Part shown: positions 38,148-45,846 of the stretch, one piece after another
How positions within the stretch are numbered: position 1 is the first letter of the stretch
Layout: each line of letters starts with the position of its first letter
Source of the DNA: Methanoculleus receptaculi
GTDB taxonomy: Archaea; Halobacteriota; Methanomicrobia; Methanomicrobiales; Methanoculleaceae
Direction: 5' to 3'
Length of the DNA: 64,000 nucleotides
Assembly: GCF_033472595.1 (NCBI RefSeq)
Contig: NZ_CP137642.1
Location: forward strand, 1 to 64,000
Translations under genes and position numbers: made by a program
The notes under the pieces: generated by a model
What the model saw: the letters and a program-made list of their open reading frames with translations, nothing else
Told to the model about the DNA's origin: nothing
Databases searched by the model: none

Positions 38148-38300
38148 CTACACCTTCAGGCTGCTCCGTCTCCAGTTCCGCCGCTTCGGGTGCGACGTAA
38201 CATTACGGTTGGTTCTGATCATAACCCATGCAGGCACACGACGGTTCTGCTCGCATGCCTTTGCCAGCCGGATCTTCCGGCCCTTTGTCAACTTACTCAT
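38148..38300 (-). CDS. rpl39e: Large ribosomal subunit protein eL39
   Basis: A 50-residue, very basic protein. It starts [20 protein letters not shown], continues with [13 protein letters not shown] and ends [14 protein letters not shown], all characteristic of eL39, which lines the peptide exit tunnel. It lies directly before eL31, the conserved archaeal order. It is short enough to be missed by gene finders with a length cut-off. Confidence 0.96.
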   Translation of the reverse strand: MSKLTKGRKIRLAKACEQNRRVPAWVMIRTNRNVTSHPKRRNWRRSSLKV

Positions 38301-38322
38301 GATTCTCACTCTCGATAATTAA

Positions 38323-38913
38323 TCACGTCTTTCTTCTGCCGACAACCAGAGACTGGAGGTGATGGGAGGGGAAGAACGGTGCCGGGTCGATGCCGCGGGC
38401 ACGGATTGCGCTGCGGATCTCCTGCTCGTAGTCGCCGTTCCCGATGCTGCCTGTCTCCCCGTAGACTACCAGAAAAAACCTTTCTGCGAGACGCTCCACC
38501 TCAGGCTTACCGTAGCCAAGGAGCGGTCTGACATACGAGCAGCCGGTGGTCATCTCCAGGCGCTGAATCTCAGAGCGGTCGAGCCCTGGAACGCGGTCGT
38601 CCCGGCGGGTGCCATCTGCGACCACAGCGTAGTCTCCGGCCAGCATCTCTACCGCCGCCCGATGGACGGTATCGATCGCATCATTCGGGTAGCCGCAGGC
38701 CAGCAGAAGGTCTACAGCTTCATCAAGCAGATCGCGGCCGAGCACCCTTTTACGGAAAGGCAGACCTAGGAGAGTCGCGGCGGCATGCACCTGCGGGACC
38801 TCCCGGTCAGGATCGAAGACACAGGTATTCAGTTCTGTGCCGTAGTCGCGCGCAAGCATGATTGCCGCCAGCGCGCTGTCTTTGCCTCCCGAGAAGAGCA
38901 ACCCCGCTTCCAT
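38323..38913 (-). CDS. PP-loop ATP pyrophosphatase-like protein (archaeal ribosomal-cluster type)
   Basis: A 196-residue protein of the N-type ATP pyrophosphatase (HUP) fold. It starts MEAGLLFSGGKDSALAA with the PP-loop SGGKDS. Later segments are VVADGTRRDDRVPGL and SYVRPLLGYGKPEVERL. Such enzymes activate a carbonyl or RNA base with ATP (asparagine synthase, tRNA thiolation). The substrate is not known. Its place between PDCD5 and eL39 in archaeal operons suggests a link to translation or tRNA modification. Confidence 0.78.
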   Translation of the reverse strand: MEAGLLFSGGKDSALAAIMLARDYGTELNTCVFDPDREVPQVHAAATLLGLPFRKRVLGRDLLDEAVDLLLACGYPNDAIDTVHRAAVEMLAGDYAVVADGTRRDDRVPGLDRSEIQRLEMTTGCSYVRPLLGYGKPEVERLAERFFLVVYGETGSIGNGDYEQEIRSAIRARGIDPAPFFPSHHLQSLVVGRRKT

Positions 38914-38915
38914 TC

Positions 38916-39254
38916 CTATTTCCGCGTTATCCTGAAATCTTTCTTTGACGGTGTCAGCTGGACCAGTATGGTTTTTAACTGTTCGTCGCTGATCCGTTGC
39001 CGGATCCGGCCGCTCTGGGCCAGCATAACCAGTTGCTGTTCAACACCTCTTGCAAAATCCGGCCGTGTCAACTTGATGGTATTTAGCCTCTCCCTCGCTT
39101 CAGGCTCAAGGATCTCCATCAGAACGGTTCGAATCTGCGACTCCATCTGCTGTTGTCGTGCCAGTTCCTCCTCCATGGCCTGCTGCTCCATCGCCTGCCG
39201 CTGCATCTGCTCCAGTCGCCGGCGACGGAGTTCCGCGAGTTCGTCATCAACCAT
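38916..39254 (-). CDS. PDCD5-family DNA-binding protein
   Basis: A 112-residue protein. The N-terminal half is a long charged helix rich in Gln/Met/Arg (LRRRRLEQMQRQAMEQQAME). The C-terminal three-helix bundle contains LEPEARERLNTIKLTRPDFA and the end SKKDFRITRK, as in human PDCD5 and archaeal homologues. It binds DNA in vitro; its cell role is unclear. ATG 39254 lies 8 bp after GGAGG. It is conserved next to eS19 in archaea. Confidence 0.92.
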   Translation of the reverse strand: MVDDELAELRRRRLEQMQRQAMEQQAMEEELARQQQMESQIRTVLMEILEPEARERLNTIKLTRPDFARGVEQQLVMLAQSGRIRQRISDEQLKTILVQLTPSKKDFRITRK

Positions 39255-39272
39255 CAACCACGCCTCCTTCGA

Positions 39273-39722
39273 TCAGTAGTTTGCAAGTTGCGGTGCAACC
39301 TCAGCAGCCTCTTCCTTCAGGCTATGAGCAACATTGTCAAGGAACGATCTGCCCGCCGGCGTGATCGTACGTCCTGCACTTGACCTGGCGACGTAACCGG
39401 TCGCCTCGAGCTGCTGAAAGATCTTTCGCACAATCGAGCCGCTTCCCCGCCGGAACTGGTATGGGGCCGACCCACGGTCGCGTTTACCGCCGTAGGCAGA
39501 GCGCATCCTCTGCGTCCCGACCGGTCCGTCGGTATAGATACGACGAAGAATCGCCGCCGCCCGTACATACCACCAGTCATCGTTCTCCGGCGGCATCTGC
39601 TTGTGTACCCCCGTCTTTACGAATGCGGCCCAGTCAGGGGGCTGGATCTCTGGGTTCTTCTTGAGCTCTTCTGCCACCCGCCTGATGAACATATCGGCGG
39701 GGATATCATATACAGTTGTCAT
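39273..39722 (-). CDS. rps19e: Small ribosomal subunit protein eS19
   Basis: A 149-residue eS19. Family blocks: VYDIPADMFIRRVAEELK, PPDWAAFVKTGVHKQMPPE, WWYVRAAAILRRIYTDGPVG and LEATGYV with the GRTITPAGRSFLD end. It is the first gene of the minus-strand operon that runs to 29772, with a clear TATA box upstream. Confidence 0.96.
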   Translation of the reverse strand: MTTVYDIPADMFIRRVAEELKKNPEIQPPDWAAFVKTGVHKQMPPENDDWWYVRAAAILRRIYTDGPVGTQRMRSAYGGKRDRGSAPYQFRRGSGSIVRKIFQQLEATGYVARSSAGRTITPAGRSFLDNVAHSLKEEAAEVAPQLANY

Positions 39723-39770
39723 GGATGATCCTCACTCTCGCTAACAGTCTTTACATATTCGTCCAGTAAT

Positions 39771-39785
39771 GTTTTATATATTTCG
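39771..39785 (-). promoter_or_regulatory. Promoter of the eS19 operon
   Basis: On the minus strand, CGAAATATATAAAAC combines a BRE-like purine stretch and a TATA box. Transcription would start near 39752, giving a leader of about 30 nt with GAGTGAGG before the eS19 ATG (39722). The 17 genes downstream, to 29772, overlap or are spaced by a few bases, so this is probably the main promoter of the run. Confidence 0.65.
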
Positions 39786-39790
39786 AGGAT

Positions 39791-40033
39791 TCAATCCTGA
39801 CGACCCACCCGCCGCTCCCTGAGAACAAGTGTCCGACCGCGAACCTCGACCAGGATCGCACCGGCAACATCCGCCACCTCCACAGGATCGACCTCGGTGT
39901 TGCGGAGCCACCGCACCTTGACAACCTTCCTGTCTTTGAGCTGTCTCTGGATCTCATCGATCATGACGCCCGTGACACCCCGTTTCCCGATCCAGACGGT
40001 GGGCCTGAGGTCCTGGAACGACCCCCTGCTCAT
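39791..40033 (-). CDS. YhbY/CRM-domain RNA-binding protein
   Basis: An 80-residue single CRM domain: LRPTVWIGKRGVTGVMIDEI holds the GxxG-like loop, then QLKDRKVVKVRWLRN and the end VRGRTLVLRERR. YhbY binds pre-50S particles in bacteria; archaeal versions are taken as ribosome- or RNA-associated. ATG 40033 overlaps the Rpp21 stop (ATGA), which decides against a start 42 bp upstream inside that gene. Confidence 0.88.
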   Translation of the reverse strand: MSRGSFQDLRPTVWIGKRGVTGVMIDEIQRQLKDRKVVKVRWLRNTEVDPVEVADVAGAILVEVRGRTLVLRERRVGRQD

Positions 40034-40347
40034 AGCCGTGACCTCCCGATCGGGTATCGCGACCGATGTCCGCATTTAAGGCATGTGACAACCACCCGAC
40101 CCCGGTGAATCCTGACCCGGGCGTTTGACCCGGGTACCAGGTATGAGTTGCACCGGCGGCAGAACCGGCGTTTCAGCGGCGGTTCGATCCGCACCCGGTG
40201 ACGCATACCGATCCTGCGGGCCAGTTCCACGCACCGGTTGCTCCACTCGGGGTTCTCCGGGTAGAACTCCGCGGCCCGCTCAAAGAGAATGACGATCCTT
40301 TCCCGGGCAAGCCTGCGGGAGCCTGATTTTCGTGTCGTGTCTGCCAT
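40030..40347 (-). CDS. rnp4: RNase P protein component 4 (Rpp21)
   Basis: A 105-residue protein of the archaeal RNase P complex, which trims 5' leaders of pre-tRNA. Two helices (ARERIVILFERAAEF and NRCVELARRIGMRHRVR) precede a zinc ribbon with FCRRCNSYLVPG and VTCLKCGHRSR, the four cysteine ligands. Length is typical. It is co-transcribed with the YhbY-like gene. Confidence 0.94.
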   Translation of the reverse strand: MADTTRKSGSRRLARERIVILFERAAEFYPENPEWSNRCVELARRIGMRHRVRIEPPLKRRFCRRCNSYLVPGSNARVRIHRGRVVVTCLKCGHRSRYPIGRSRL

Positions 40348-40390
40348 GGTGCGATCAGTTCCAGCGGTGGATCTTGAATTAGGGGTGTGA

Positions 40391-40406
40391 GGCTATATAA
40401 ATTGAT
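40391..40406 (-). promoter_or_regulatory. TATA box of rnp4-yhbY
   Basis: Minus strand ATCAATTTATATAGCC; transcription would start near 40372, about 25 bp before the rnp4 ATG at 40347. Confidence 0.6.
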
Positions 40407-40412
40407 GCCGGC

Positions 40413-41042
40413 CTACGGCCGGATCCGGACACGCCGCCCCTCAAGAACCAGGCGGTCTTCGCAGAAGAGTTTGACTGCAAGAGGAAGGACGCTGTGCTCT
40501 TCAGCAAGTATCCGGTCGGCAAGCGTGGTCTCATCGTCGTCCTGGAGAACAGGGACGCATCGCTGGATGATGATTGGGCCGGTATCCGTTCCATCATCCA
40601 CCAGGTGGACGGTGCAGCCCGCAACCTTCACCCCGTAGTCGACCGCCTGCCTCTGGGCGTGGAGGCCTGGAAACGCCGGGAGAAGGGCCGGGTGGATGTT
40701 CATCATCCTGCCCGAGAACTCGCGGACGATCTCCTGCCCCAGTATTCGCATGTAGCCAGCGAGGACGAAGAGGTCGGCCTGGAAATCCCGCATAGCGGCC
40801 AGGAGTTCTTCTTCATATACAGCCTTTGAGGGGAACTCTGCATAGTCTATTACCCGCACCGGTATACCAGCATTTCTCGCTCGCTCGATCGCATAGGCAC
40901 GGGGGTTGTCGGTGATGAGCCCGACGCCAATTCCCGGTATCTCGCCGGCAGCGATGGCGTCGATCACCGCCTGGAAGTTCGATCCCCTGCCGGAGGCCAG
41001 AAAGCCGATGCGCTTCTTTCGAAGAGGTATCACTTGCTCCAT
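40413..41042 (-). CDS. purN: Phosphoribosylglycinamide formyltransferase PurN
   Basis: A 209-residue enzyme adding the first formyl group in purine synthesis (GAR to FGAR), using 10-formyl-tetrahydrofolate in bacteria. Motifs: FLASGRGSNFQAVIDAI for phosphate binding, FVLAGYMRILG, the catalytic NIHPALLPAFPG and VHLVDDGTDTGPII. Many archaea use PurT with formate instead, so PurN here raises the question of the formyl donor. It lies 6 bp after the CNNM-like gene. Confidence 0.95.
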   Translation of the reverse strand: MEQVIPLRKKRIGFLASGRGSNFQAVIDAIAAGEIPGIGVGLITDNPRAYAIERARNAGIPVRVIDYAEFPSKAVYEEELLAAMRDFQADLFVLAGYMRILGQEIVREFSGRMMNIHPALLPAFPGLHAQRQAVDYGVKVAGCTVHLVDDGTDTGPIIIQRCVPVLQDDDETTLADRILAEEHSVLPLAVKLFCEDRLVLEGRRVRIRP

Positions 41043-41048
41043 TCTCCA

Positions 41049-42344
41049 TCATCCTTTGGGCTCTTCACCGCCGCCTTCCCTGACCGCTCGAGGTTCGATG
41101 ATCAACTTCACCTTGACTATCCGCCGGCCGCGCATCTGCATCACCACCAAGGTGACGCTGCTCTCCTCGATCCTGACCACCTCGCCGCGGCGTGGGATGT
41201 GCCCCAGTCTTTCGATGACCAGCCCACCTATGCTCTCGTAGGTATCCATCAGCGGAAGGTTAAGATTCAGATCCTCGTTTATGTGCTCCACCCATGCCCG
41301 CGCGTCAACCAGGTATACACCTTCCTCGATCTGCTGGATCTCGGGCTCCTCCTCATCGAACTCGTCCATGATCTCACCGACTAACTCCTCGAGCATGTCC
41401 TCAACCGTCACTATCCCGGCAAACGAGCCGTACTCGTCGAGGACAACCGCCATGTGCTGTTTCTTCATCTGGAGTTCTTTTAAGAGGTCATCGATCTTCT
41501 TGCTCTCCGGGACGAAGTACGGTTCGTACATCAGGTCTCTGATCGTCGCTCCCGCCTGCTGCCGAAAGACCGCAGAGAAGACGTCCTTTACATTTAAGAG
41601 CCCGACTACGTTGTCGATATGCCCGTGGTAGACTGGGAGCCTGGAGAAACCGGTCTCGTTGAATATGGAGAGGGCGTTCTCGATGGTCGCCGTATCCTCG
41701 ATCATGACTACATCCACACGGGGCGTCATCACCTCGCGAACCGTGGTATCACCAAACCGTAGAACGGAATAGAGCATATCCCGCTCCTCCTCCTCTATTG
41801 TGCCCTCCTCTTCACCTACATCGATCCACTCCTTGATCTCCTCCTCTGTAACGACCGGTTCGGTCGTCGAGGTGCTGGATGAAAGATGCCGCTGGATGCG
41901 CTCCGAGACCCAGAGGATAGGAGAGATCAGCCGCGAGAGAAACAGGATCGGCCTGGCGACAGCGAGCGCCAGCTTCTCGGTGTGCCTGGAAGCATACATC
42001 TTCGGCCCGATCTCACCGAAGATCAGCATCAGGATGACGGTAACACCGGTTGCTATCCCAATACCCAGATCACCATAGAGTCCTATGGCGATCGCGGTCG
42101 CAAGCGATGCAGCGGCCACGTTGACCACATTATTCCCTATCAGGATGGTGATCAGCAGGGAATCTGTCGAGCGTTTCAGTTTATCAAGCGCTTCCGCTCC
42201 CTTTCGCCCCTGGTTTAAGAGGGCGCGTACCTTTGCCCGTGTTATCGATATGAGAGCGACTTCTGAACTTGAGAAGAAGCCTGAAAGAAGCAGACAAACG
42301 ATGAATAAAACTATCTCTACAGCCAGAAGGTCTATTACTACCAT
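41049..42344 (-). CDS. CNNM/CorC-type transporter with DUF21, CBS pair and CorC domains
   Basis: About 431 residues. The N-terminal DUF21 membrane domain has several helices (IDLLAVEIVLFIVCLLLSG, FFSSSEVALISITRAKV, ATGVTVILMLIFGEI). Next come an EEEIKEWIDVGEEEGTIEEEE hinge, two CBS domains (VMTPRVDVVMIED and VVLDEYGSFAGIVTVEDML) and a C-terminal CorC/HlyC domain (INEDLNLNLP, ESIGGLVIERLGHIP). Relatives are Mg2+ or Co2+ exporters. ATG 42344 places the first helix at the N-terminus; a start 42 bp upstream is possible. It is likely co-transcribed with purN. Confidence 0.88.
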   Translation of the reverse strand: MVVIDLLAVEIVLFIVCLLLSGFFSSSEVALISITRAKVRALLNQGRKGAEALDKLKRSTDSLLITILIGNNVVNVAAASLATAIAIGLYGDLGIGIATGVTVILMLIFGEIGPKMYASRHTEKLALAVARPILFLSRLISPILWVSERIQRHLSSSTSTTEPVVTEEEIKEWIDVGEEEGTIEEEERDMLYSVLRFGDTTVREVMTPRVDVVMIEDTATIENALSIFNETGFSRLPVYHGHIDNVVGLLNVKDVFSAVFRQQAGATIRDLMYEPYFVPESKKIDDLLKELQMKKQHMAVVLDEYGSFAGIVTVEDMLEELVGEIMDEFDEEEPEIQQIEEGVYLVDARAWVEHINEDLNLNLPLMDTYESIGGLVIERLGHIPRRGEVVRIEESSVTLVVMQMRGRRIVKVKLIIEPRAVREGGGEEPKG

Positions 42345-42418
42345 TTGCTCCACGCCGCATAGAACGGCAGCATCCGGCAATGGCATCTTGCCGGGATTAA
42401 TGGATCAGGTCTCATTCA

Positions 42419-42433
42419 GATATAATAAAACCA
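42419..42433 (-). promoter_or_regulatory. TATA box of the CNNM-like gene and purN
   Basis: Minus strand GGTTTTATTATATCT, about 75 bp upstream of the chosen start at 42344. Confidence 0.4.
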
Positions 42434-42438
42434 GCGCT

Positions 42439-43263
42439 TCAGGAGAACACCTCTCTCAAAGCCGCCAATTCCCGCGAAAGGAGTACAACCTTCTCTTCGG
42501 CTGAAAGTGCTCCCGGAAAGATCATATCATCCACCTCAAGGGTGAGCCAGCCCCCATACCCGCGTTCGGCAAGGTCTGAAAGCACCCGCAGCGCCGCCGG
42601 ATCGTCATGGATTGGGTGGTGCGGCCGGCCGTTCCCTCCAAGAGCACTGACGTGAATGTTTGCCATCCGCTCAATGCAGAGATCAATAAACCGGCCAACC
42701 TCCGCCGGGGAGTTCATCATGGCATGCCCCATATCAAACGTGAGCCAGAGCCATGGCTCCCGTTCGAGCACCTCGGAGGTATCCTCTGCCGTTGCGAGCA
42801 GTGTGTTTATTCGCGGCTCCATATTCTCAATCGCCACCTTCACCCCTGTCTCCTCCGCTGCCTCCCTGAGCCCGGCAACGTACGCCTCAAACCGTGTGTA
42901 GTCGGGGGCGCTCGGCTCTCGTTTCGCCGTTCGTCTCCCGGGATGGACGGTGACCAGAGCCGCGCCGATCCTCTCTGCCATCCGGATCGCCTCGATTGCG
43001 TATTCGACCGAGATCGCGGCGACCCGCGGGTTGATGGAGCAGGGGTTTAAGTCCAACGAGGGGGCATGGACGGTGATGGGTGAGAGTTCAGGGTGCCCGG
43101 CGATACAATCTGAAAGTTCTTCTTCAGGGCAGCCGCGAACCCAGAAGTGCGGTGTCTCAACCCAGAACTCAAGAGAATCAAAACCGGACTCCGCGATGTA
43201 ATCGAAGATCTGGTCGCATGGGTACTCGTGAAAGAACATGGTTGAGACGGCGAAACGGCCCAT
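42439..43263 (-). CDS. Sugar-phosphate isomerase/AP-endonuclease-like TIM-barrel protein
   Basis: A 274-residue protein of the xylose-isomerase-like TIM barrel. It begins MGRFAVSTMFFHEYPCDQIF. Metal-site segments typical of the family are ITVHAPSLDLNP, LVTVHPGRR, VAIENMEPR, LTFDMGHAM, NIHVSALGGNGRPHHPI and WLTLEVDD. It could act on a sugar phosphate or on DNA (endonuclease IV relatives); the sequence does not decide. It is divergent from xseA, with about 40 bp between starts. Confidence 0.82.
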   Translation of the reverse strand: MGRFAVSTMFFHEYPCDQIFDYIAESGFDSLEFWVETPHFWVRGCPEEELSDCIAGHPELSPITVHAPSLDLNPCSINPRVAAISVEYAIEAIRMAERIGAALVTVHPGRRTAKREPSAPDYTRFEAYVAGLREAAEETGVKVAIENMEPRINTLLATAEDTSEVLEREPWLWLTFDMGHAMMNSPAEVGRFIDLCIERMANIHVSALGGNGRPHHPIHDDPAALRVLSDLAERGYGGWLTLEVDDMIFPGALSAEEKVVLLSRELAALREVFS

Positions 43264-43302
43264 AATACTACTTGATATAAACCATTGGCCTAATAGGTTG
43301 TG

Positions 43303-44550
43303 ATGATGCCGGGCAGTCATGCCACCAGTCCGGAACGGTTCGGCAGCCCGATCCTCCGGGTTTCAGAGGTTTCCGGGCTTATCTGCGACCTCCTTGACGA
43401 TCCACGGCTGCACCAGATCTGGGTGCGGGGGGAAGTGACCAACTACCGCAACCACACCTCCGGCCATCGCTACTTCTCACTCTCCGAACAGGGCGCCGGG
43501 AGGACTGCAGTGATCAACTGCGTCATGTGGCGCAGCGTTGCATCGACGCTCTCCTTCACCCCGAAAGATGGTATGGACGTCCTTGCCTGGGGGTCTGTGG
43601 AGGTCTATGAACCGCACGGCAGGTACCAGTTTATCGTCCGGGAGATGATCCCTGCGGGGGCTGGCGAGCGTCATCTCATGGTCGAGCGCTGGAAACGTGA
43701 ACTCGAAGCCGAAGGGCTATTTGACCCCGGACGGAAGCGCCCCCTTCCGGTCTTTCCCCGACGGGTCGGCGTGGTAACATCGAGCAGCGGCGCGGCGTTG
43801 AAGGACATACTCTCCGTCATATCAAGGCGCTACCCGGTCGAGGTGGTCGTCTCCCCGACGACCGTTCAGGGGGAGGGGGCGCACACAGAGATCGCGGAGG
43901 CGATCCGGCGGGTCGACGGTCTTGTGGACGTAATAATCGTTGGCCGCGGCGGCGGGAGTTTTGAGGATCTCTTCCCATTCAACCACCCGGATGTTGTGCG
44001 GGCGGTTGCCGCATGCAGGACACCCGTGATCAGCGCCGTCGGGCACGAGGTGGATACCGCCCTCTGTGATTTTGCTGCCGACCTCCGGGCGCCGACACCC
44101 TCGGCGGCGGCAGAACGGGCGGTGCCCGAGCGGCAGGAGGTGCTCCGTGAACTCCTTGGATACGAGGAACGTATGCTCTCTCTTGTGCAGCACCGCCTGG
44201 CCGCCGCACAGAACGATGTTGACGACCTGCGGGAGCGGATGCACCCACGACGGCTCGCGCGGCGGGTTCACGAACGTATGCAGCGTCTTGCCGAGATGGA
44301 GGAGCGCCTTGAGCGGGCGGCGTTCGGGCGGCTGCAGCGTGAACGCACCGTTCTTGCGGAACTCCACACGAGGCTTGATGCTCAGAACCCGCTTTCAGTG
44401 CTCGAGCGCGGTTACTCCATCATAGAAGCGGATGGCAGGGTCGTGCGGAGTGCACGCGATCTCCGGCCGGGCGCGCGGGTTGCGCTCCGGATGAAGGATG
44501 GCAGGGCGAACGCTGTTGTTGAGGAAATAACGTATGACAGAGACTTTTGA
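43303..44550 (+). CDS. xseA: Exodeoxyribonuclease VII large subunit
   Basis: A 415-residue XseA. The N-terminal OB domain (LRVSEVSGLICDLL, WVRGEVTNYRNHTSGHRYFS) is followed by the nuclease core FPRRVGVVTSSSGAALKDIL, IIVGRGGGSFEDLFPFN and ISAVGHEVDTALCDFAADLRAPTPSAAAE. A coiled-coil region and the end LERGYSII complete it. With XseB it degrades single-stranded DNA. Start ATG 43303 follows AGGTTGTG; a GTG 3 bp upstream and an ATG 3 bp downstream are alternatives. This is a bacterial-type enzyme, uncommon in archaea. Confidence 0.95.
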   Translation: MMPGSHATSPERFGSPILRVSEVSGLICDLLDDPRLHQIWVRGEVTNYRNHTSGHRYFSLSEQGAGRTAVINCVMWRSVASTLSFTPKDGMDVLAWGSVEVYEPHGRYQFIVREMIPAGAGERHLMVERWKRELEAEGLFDPGRKRPLPVFPRRVGVVTSSSGAALKDILSVISRRYPVEVVVSPTTVQGEGAHTEIAEAIRRVDGLVDVIIVGRGGGSFEDLFPFNHPDVVRAVAACRTPVISAVGHEVDTALCDFAADLRAPTPSAAAERAVPERQEVLRELLGYEERMLSLVQHRLAAAQNDVDDLRERMHPRRLARRVHERMQRLAEMEERLERAAFGRLQRERTVLAELHTRLDAQNPLSVLERGYSIIEADGRVVRSARDLRPGARVALRMKDGRANAVVEEITYDRDF

Positions 44551-44719
44551 AGAGATGCTTGAGGAACTCCGGGATATCATCCGTAAACTCGAGGACGGTG
44601 ATACAAGCCTCGAGGAGAGCATCGCCATATACGAGCGCGGGGCGCTCCTTGTTAAGCGGTGCGAGGATCTCCTTGCCGCAGCCGAGATGAAACTAACAGA
44701 ACTCGGGCGAGACCGCTGA
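44534..44719 (+). CDS. xseB: Exodeoxyribonuclease VII small subunit
   Basis: A 61-residue helical protein: FEEMLEELRDIIRKLEDGDT, LEESIAIYERGALLVKRCED and AAEMKL, the standard XseB pattern. Several copies bind the XseA coiled coil. It overlaps the xseA end by 17 bp, so translation is coupled. Confidence 0.94.
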   Translation: MTETFEEMLEELRDIIRKLEDGDTSLEESIAIYERGALLVKRCEDLLAAAEMKLTELGRDR

Positions 44720-44752
44720 GAGATTGGAACTACGGCGGTTGCTCGCCTTCGA

Positions 44753-45190
44753 TCAGTTGCCCTCGCCGGGTATCTCCGCCTCGAGTTCTACCACCAGTTC
44801 CTCCCCCCGCTGGAGCGCCGCCACGAACTCCCTGGGGAGGGTCGCTGCAACCCGGTCCGAGCGGATGCCAACTGTCCGGTCGGAGATGAAGTCGCTCCGC
44901 CGCCAGACGAGATCGGTGGGGTGATCGAGACTGAACGCTGAACTGCCTCTTGAGCGGACGATGACCGTCTTGCCCCCTGCCGCAAGCCGGGTCGTCAGCA
45001 CCGCCCGATCGTCCCGGAGCAGCGCCCGGAGGTCGGGGTCAAGGTCGGCGGCCCCCTTATCGGCGGCCACGCCGATGATGCAGTCGCCGGCCCCCGTCAG
45101 TCTCATATCCTTCGTCACCTCGAACGTTGTCGGGTGGGTTGCCCTTACCAGCGGATCTCCACGGGCACGCACCGTATCTCTTGCCTTCAT
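44753..45190 (-). CDS. DUF371 family protein
   Basis: A 145-residue protein with the opening VRATHPTTFEVTKDMRLTGAGDCIIGVAA, characteristic of the archaeal DUF371 family. Beta-rich, with DHPTDLVWRRSDFISDRTVGI in the second half. Function unknown. It is convergent with xseB (33 bp) and divergent from the zinc-ribbon gene (32 bp). Confidence 0.82.
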   Translation of the reverse strand: MKARDTVRARGDPLVRATHPTTFEVTKDMRLTGAGDCIIGVAADKGAADLDPDLRALLRDDRAVLTTRLAAGGKTVIVRSRGSSAFSLDHPTDLVWRRSDFISDRTVGIRSDRVAATLPREFVAALQRGEELVVELEAEIPGEGN

Positions 45191-45222
45191 GCTTATTAGG
45201 AGTGGGATACCACTGCTAATGA

Positions 45223-45846
45223 ATGATCAGCATCGTCTGCCCTGTTTGCAAGGAAGAGTACGAGCACCAGATTCTCCGGGAGACCACAGATCTGGTTGTG
45301 CAGTGCTGCGAATGCGGCCATGTACACCGGGTGGAGAAACCCGCCGAACCCGCGACCATCACCATCAAGACGATCGTTAGCCATGAGACCGAATCGAAGG
45401 TCTGCAGTCTCGAGATGTTCGAGGACGAGACCGTCTCCCTCGGTGACCCGCTCGCGGCGGAGTGCGGTGACGAGGCATTCGGGATCGAGGTCACCGGTAT
45501 AGAGGTTGGAGCAAAGCGGGTTCAGCGGGCAACGGCCAGGGATGTGACCTGCCTCTGGACGAGGAAGATCGACCAGGTCGTTGTGAGGGCGTCGATACAC
45601 ACCGGGCGAACGACCATCCCGCTCTACCAGACAATGGATGGCGAGGATGAACTTGTCGTCGGGGAGACCCGCTCTTTTGCGGGCAGACGTATCCGTATAT
45701 CCCATATCAAACTCCGTGACGGCCCCCTGATGCGAAAAGAGGGCTGGAAGACCGTGGCCAGACGGGTAAAACGGGTCTACGGCTACCTGGACGGGCATTC
45801 CAGGTTCAATGACACCGCAGCTCCCGGAGGGAGAGGCGAAAGGTAA
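45223..45846 (+). CDS. HVO_0476-family zinc-ribbon protein, 3' end altered by IS66
   Basis: A 207-residue archaeal protein. The N-terminal zinc ribbon has CPVCKEEYEHQIL and QCCECGHVHRV. A beta-rich middle and a conserved arginine region (KEGWKTVARRVKRVYGY) follow; function unknown. The last codon and the stop are now supplied partly by the IS66 element: AGG-TAA spans the junction at 45842/45843. Removing the element and one 8-bp duplicate restores a frame ending in two arginines and TAA, one residue longer. So the gene is probably still functional. Confidence 0.85.
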   Translation: MISIVCPVCKEEYEHQILRETTDLVVQCCECGHVHRVEKPAEPATITIKTIVSHETESKVCSLEMFEDETVSLGDPLAAECGDEAFGIEVTGIEVGAKRVQRATARDVTCLWTRKIDQVVVRASIHTGRTTIPLYQTMDGEDELVVGETRSFAGRRIRISHIKLRDGPLMRKEGWKTVARRVKRVYGYLDGHSRFNDTAAPGGRGER

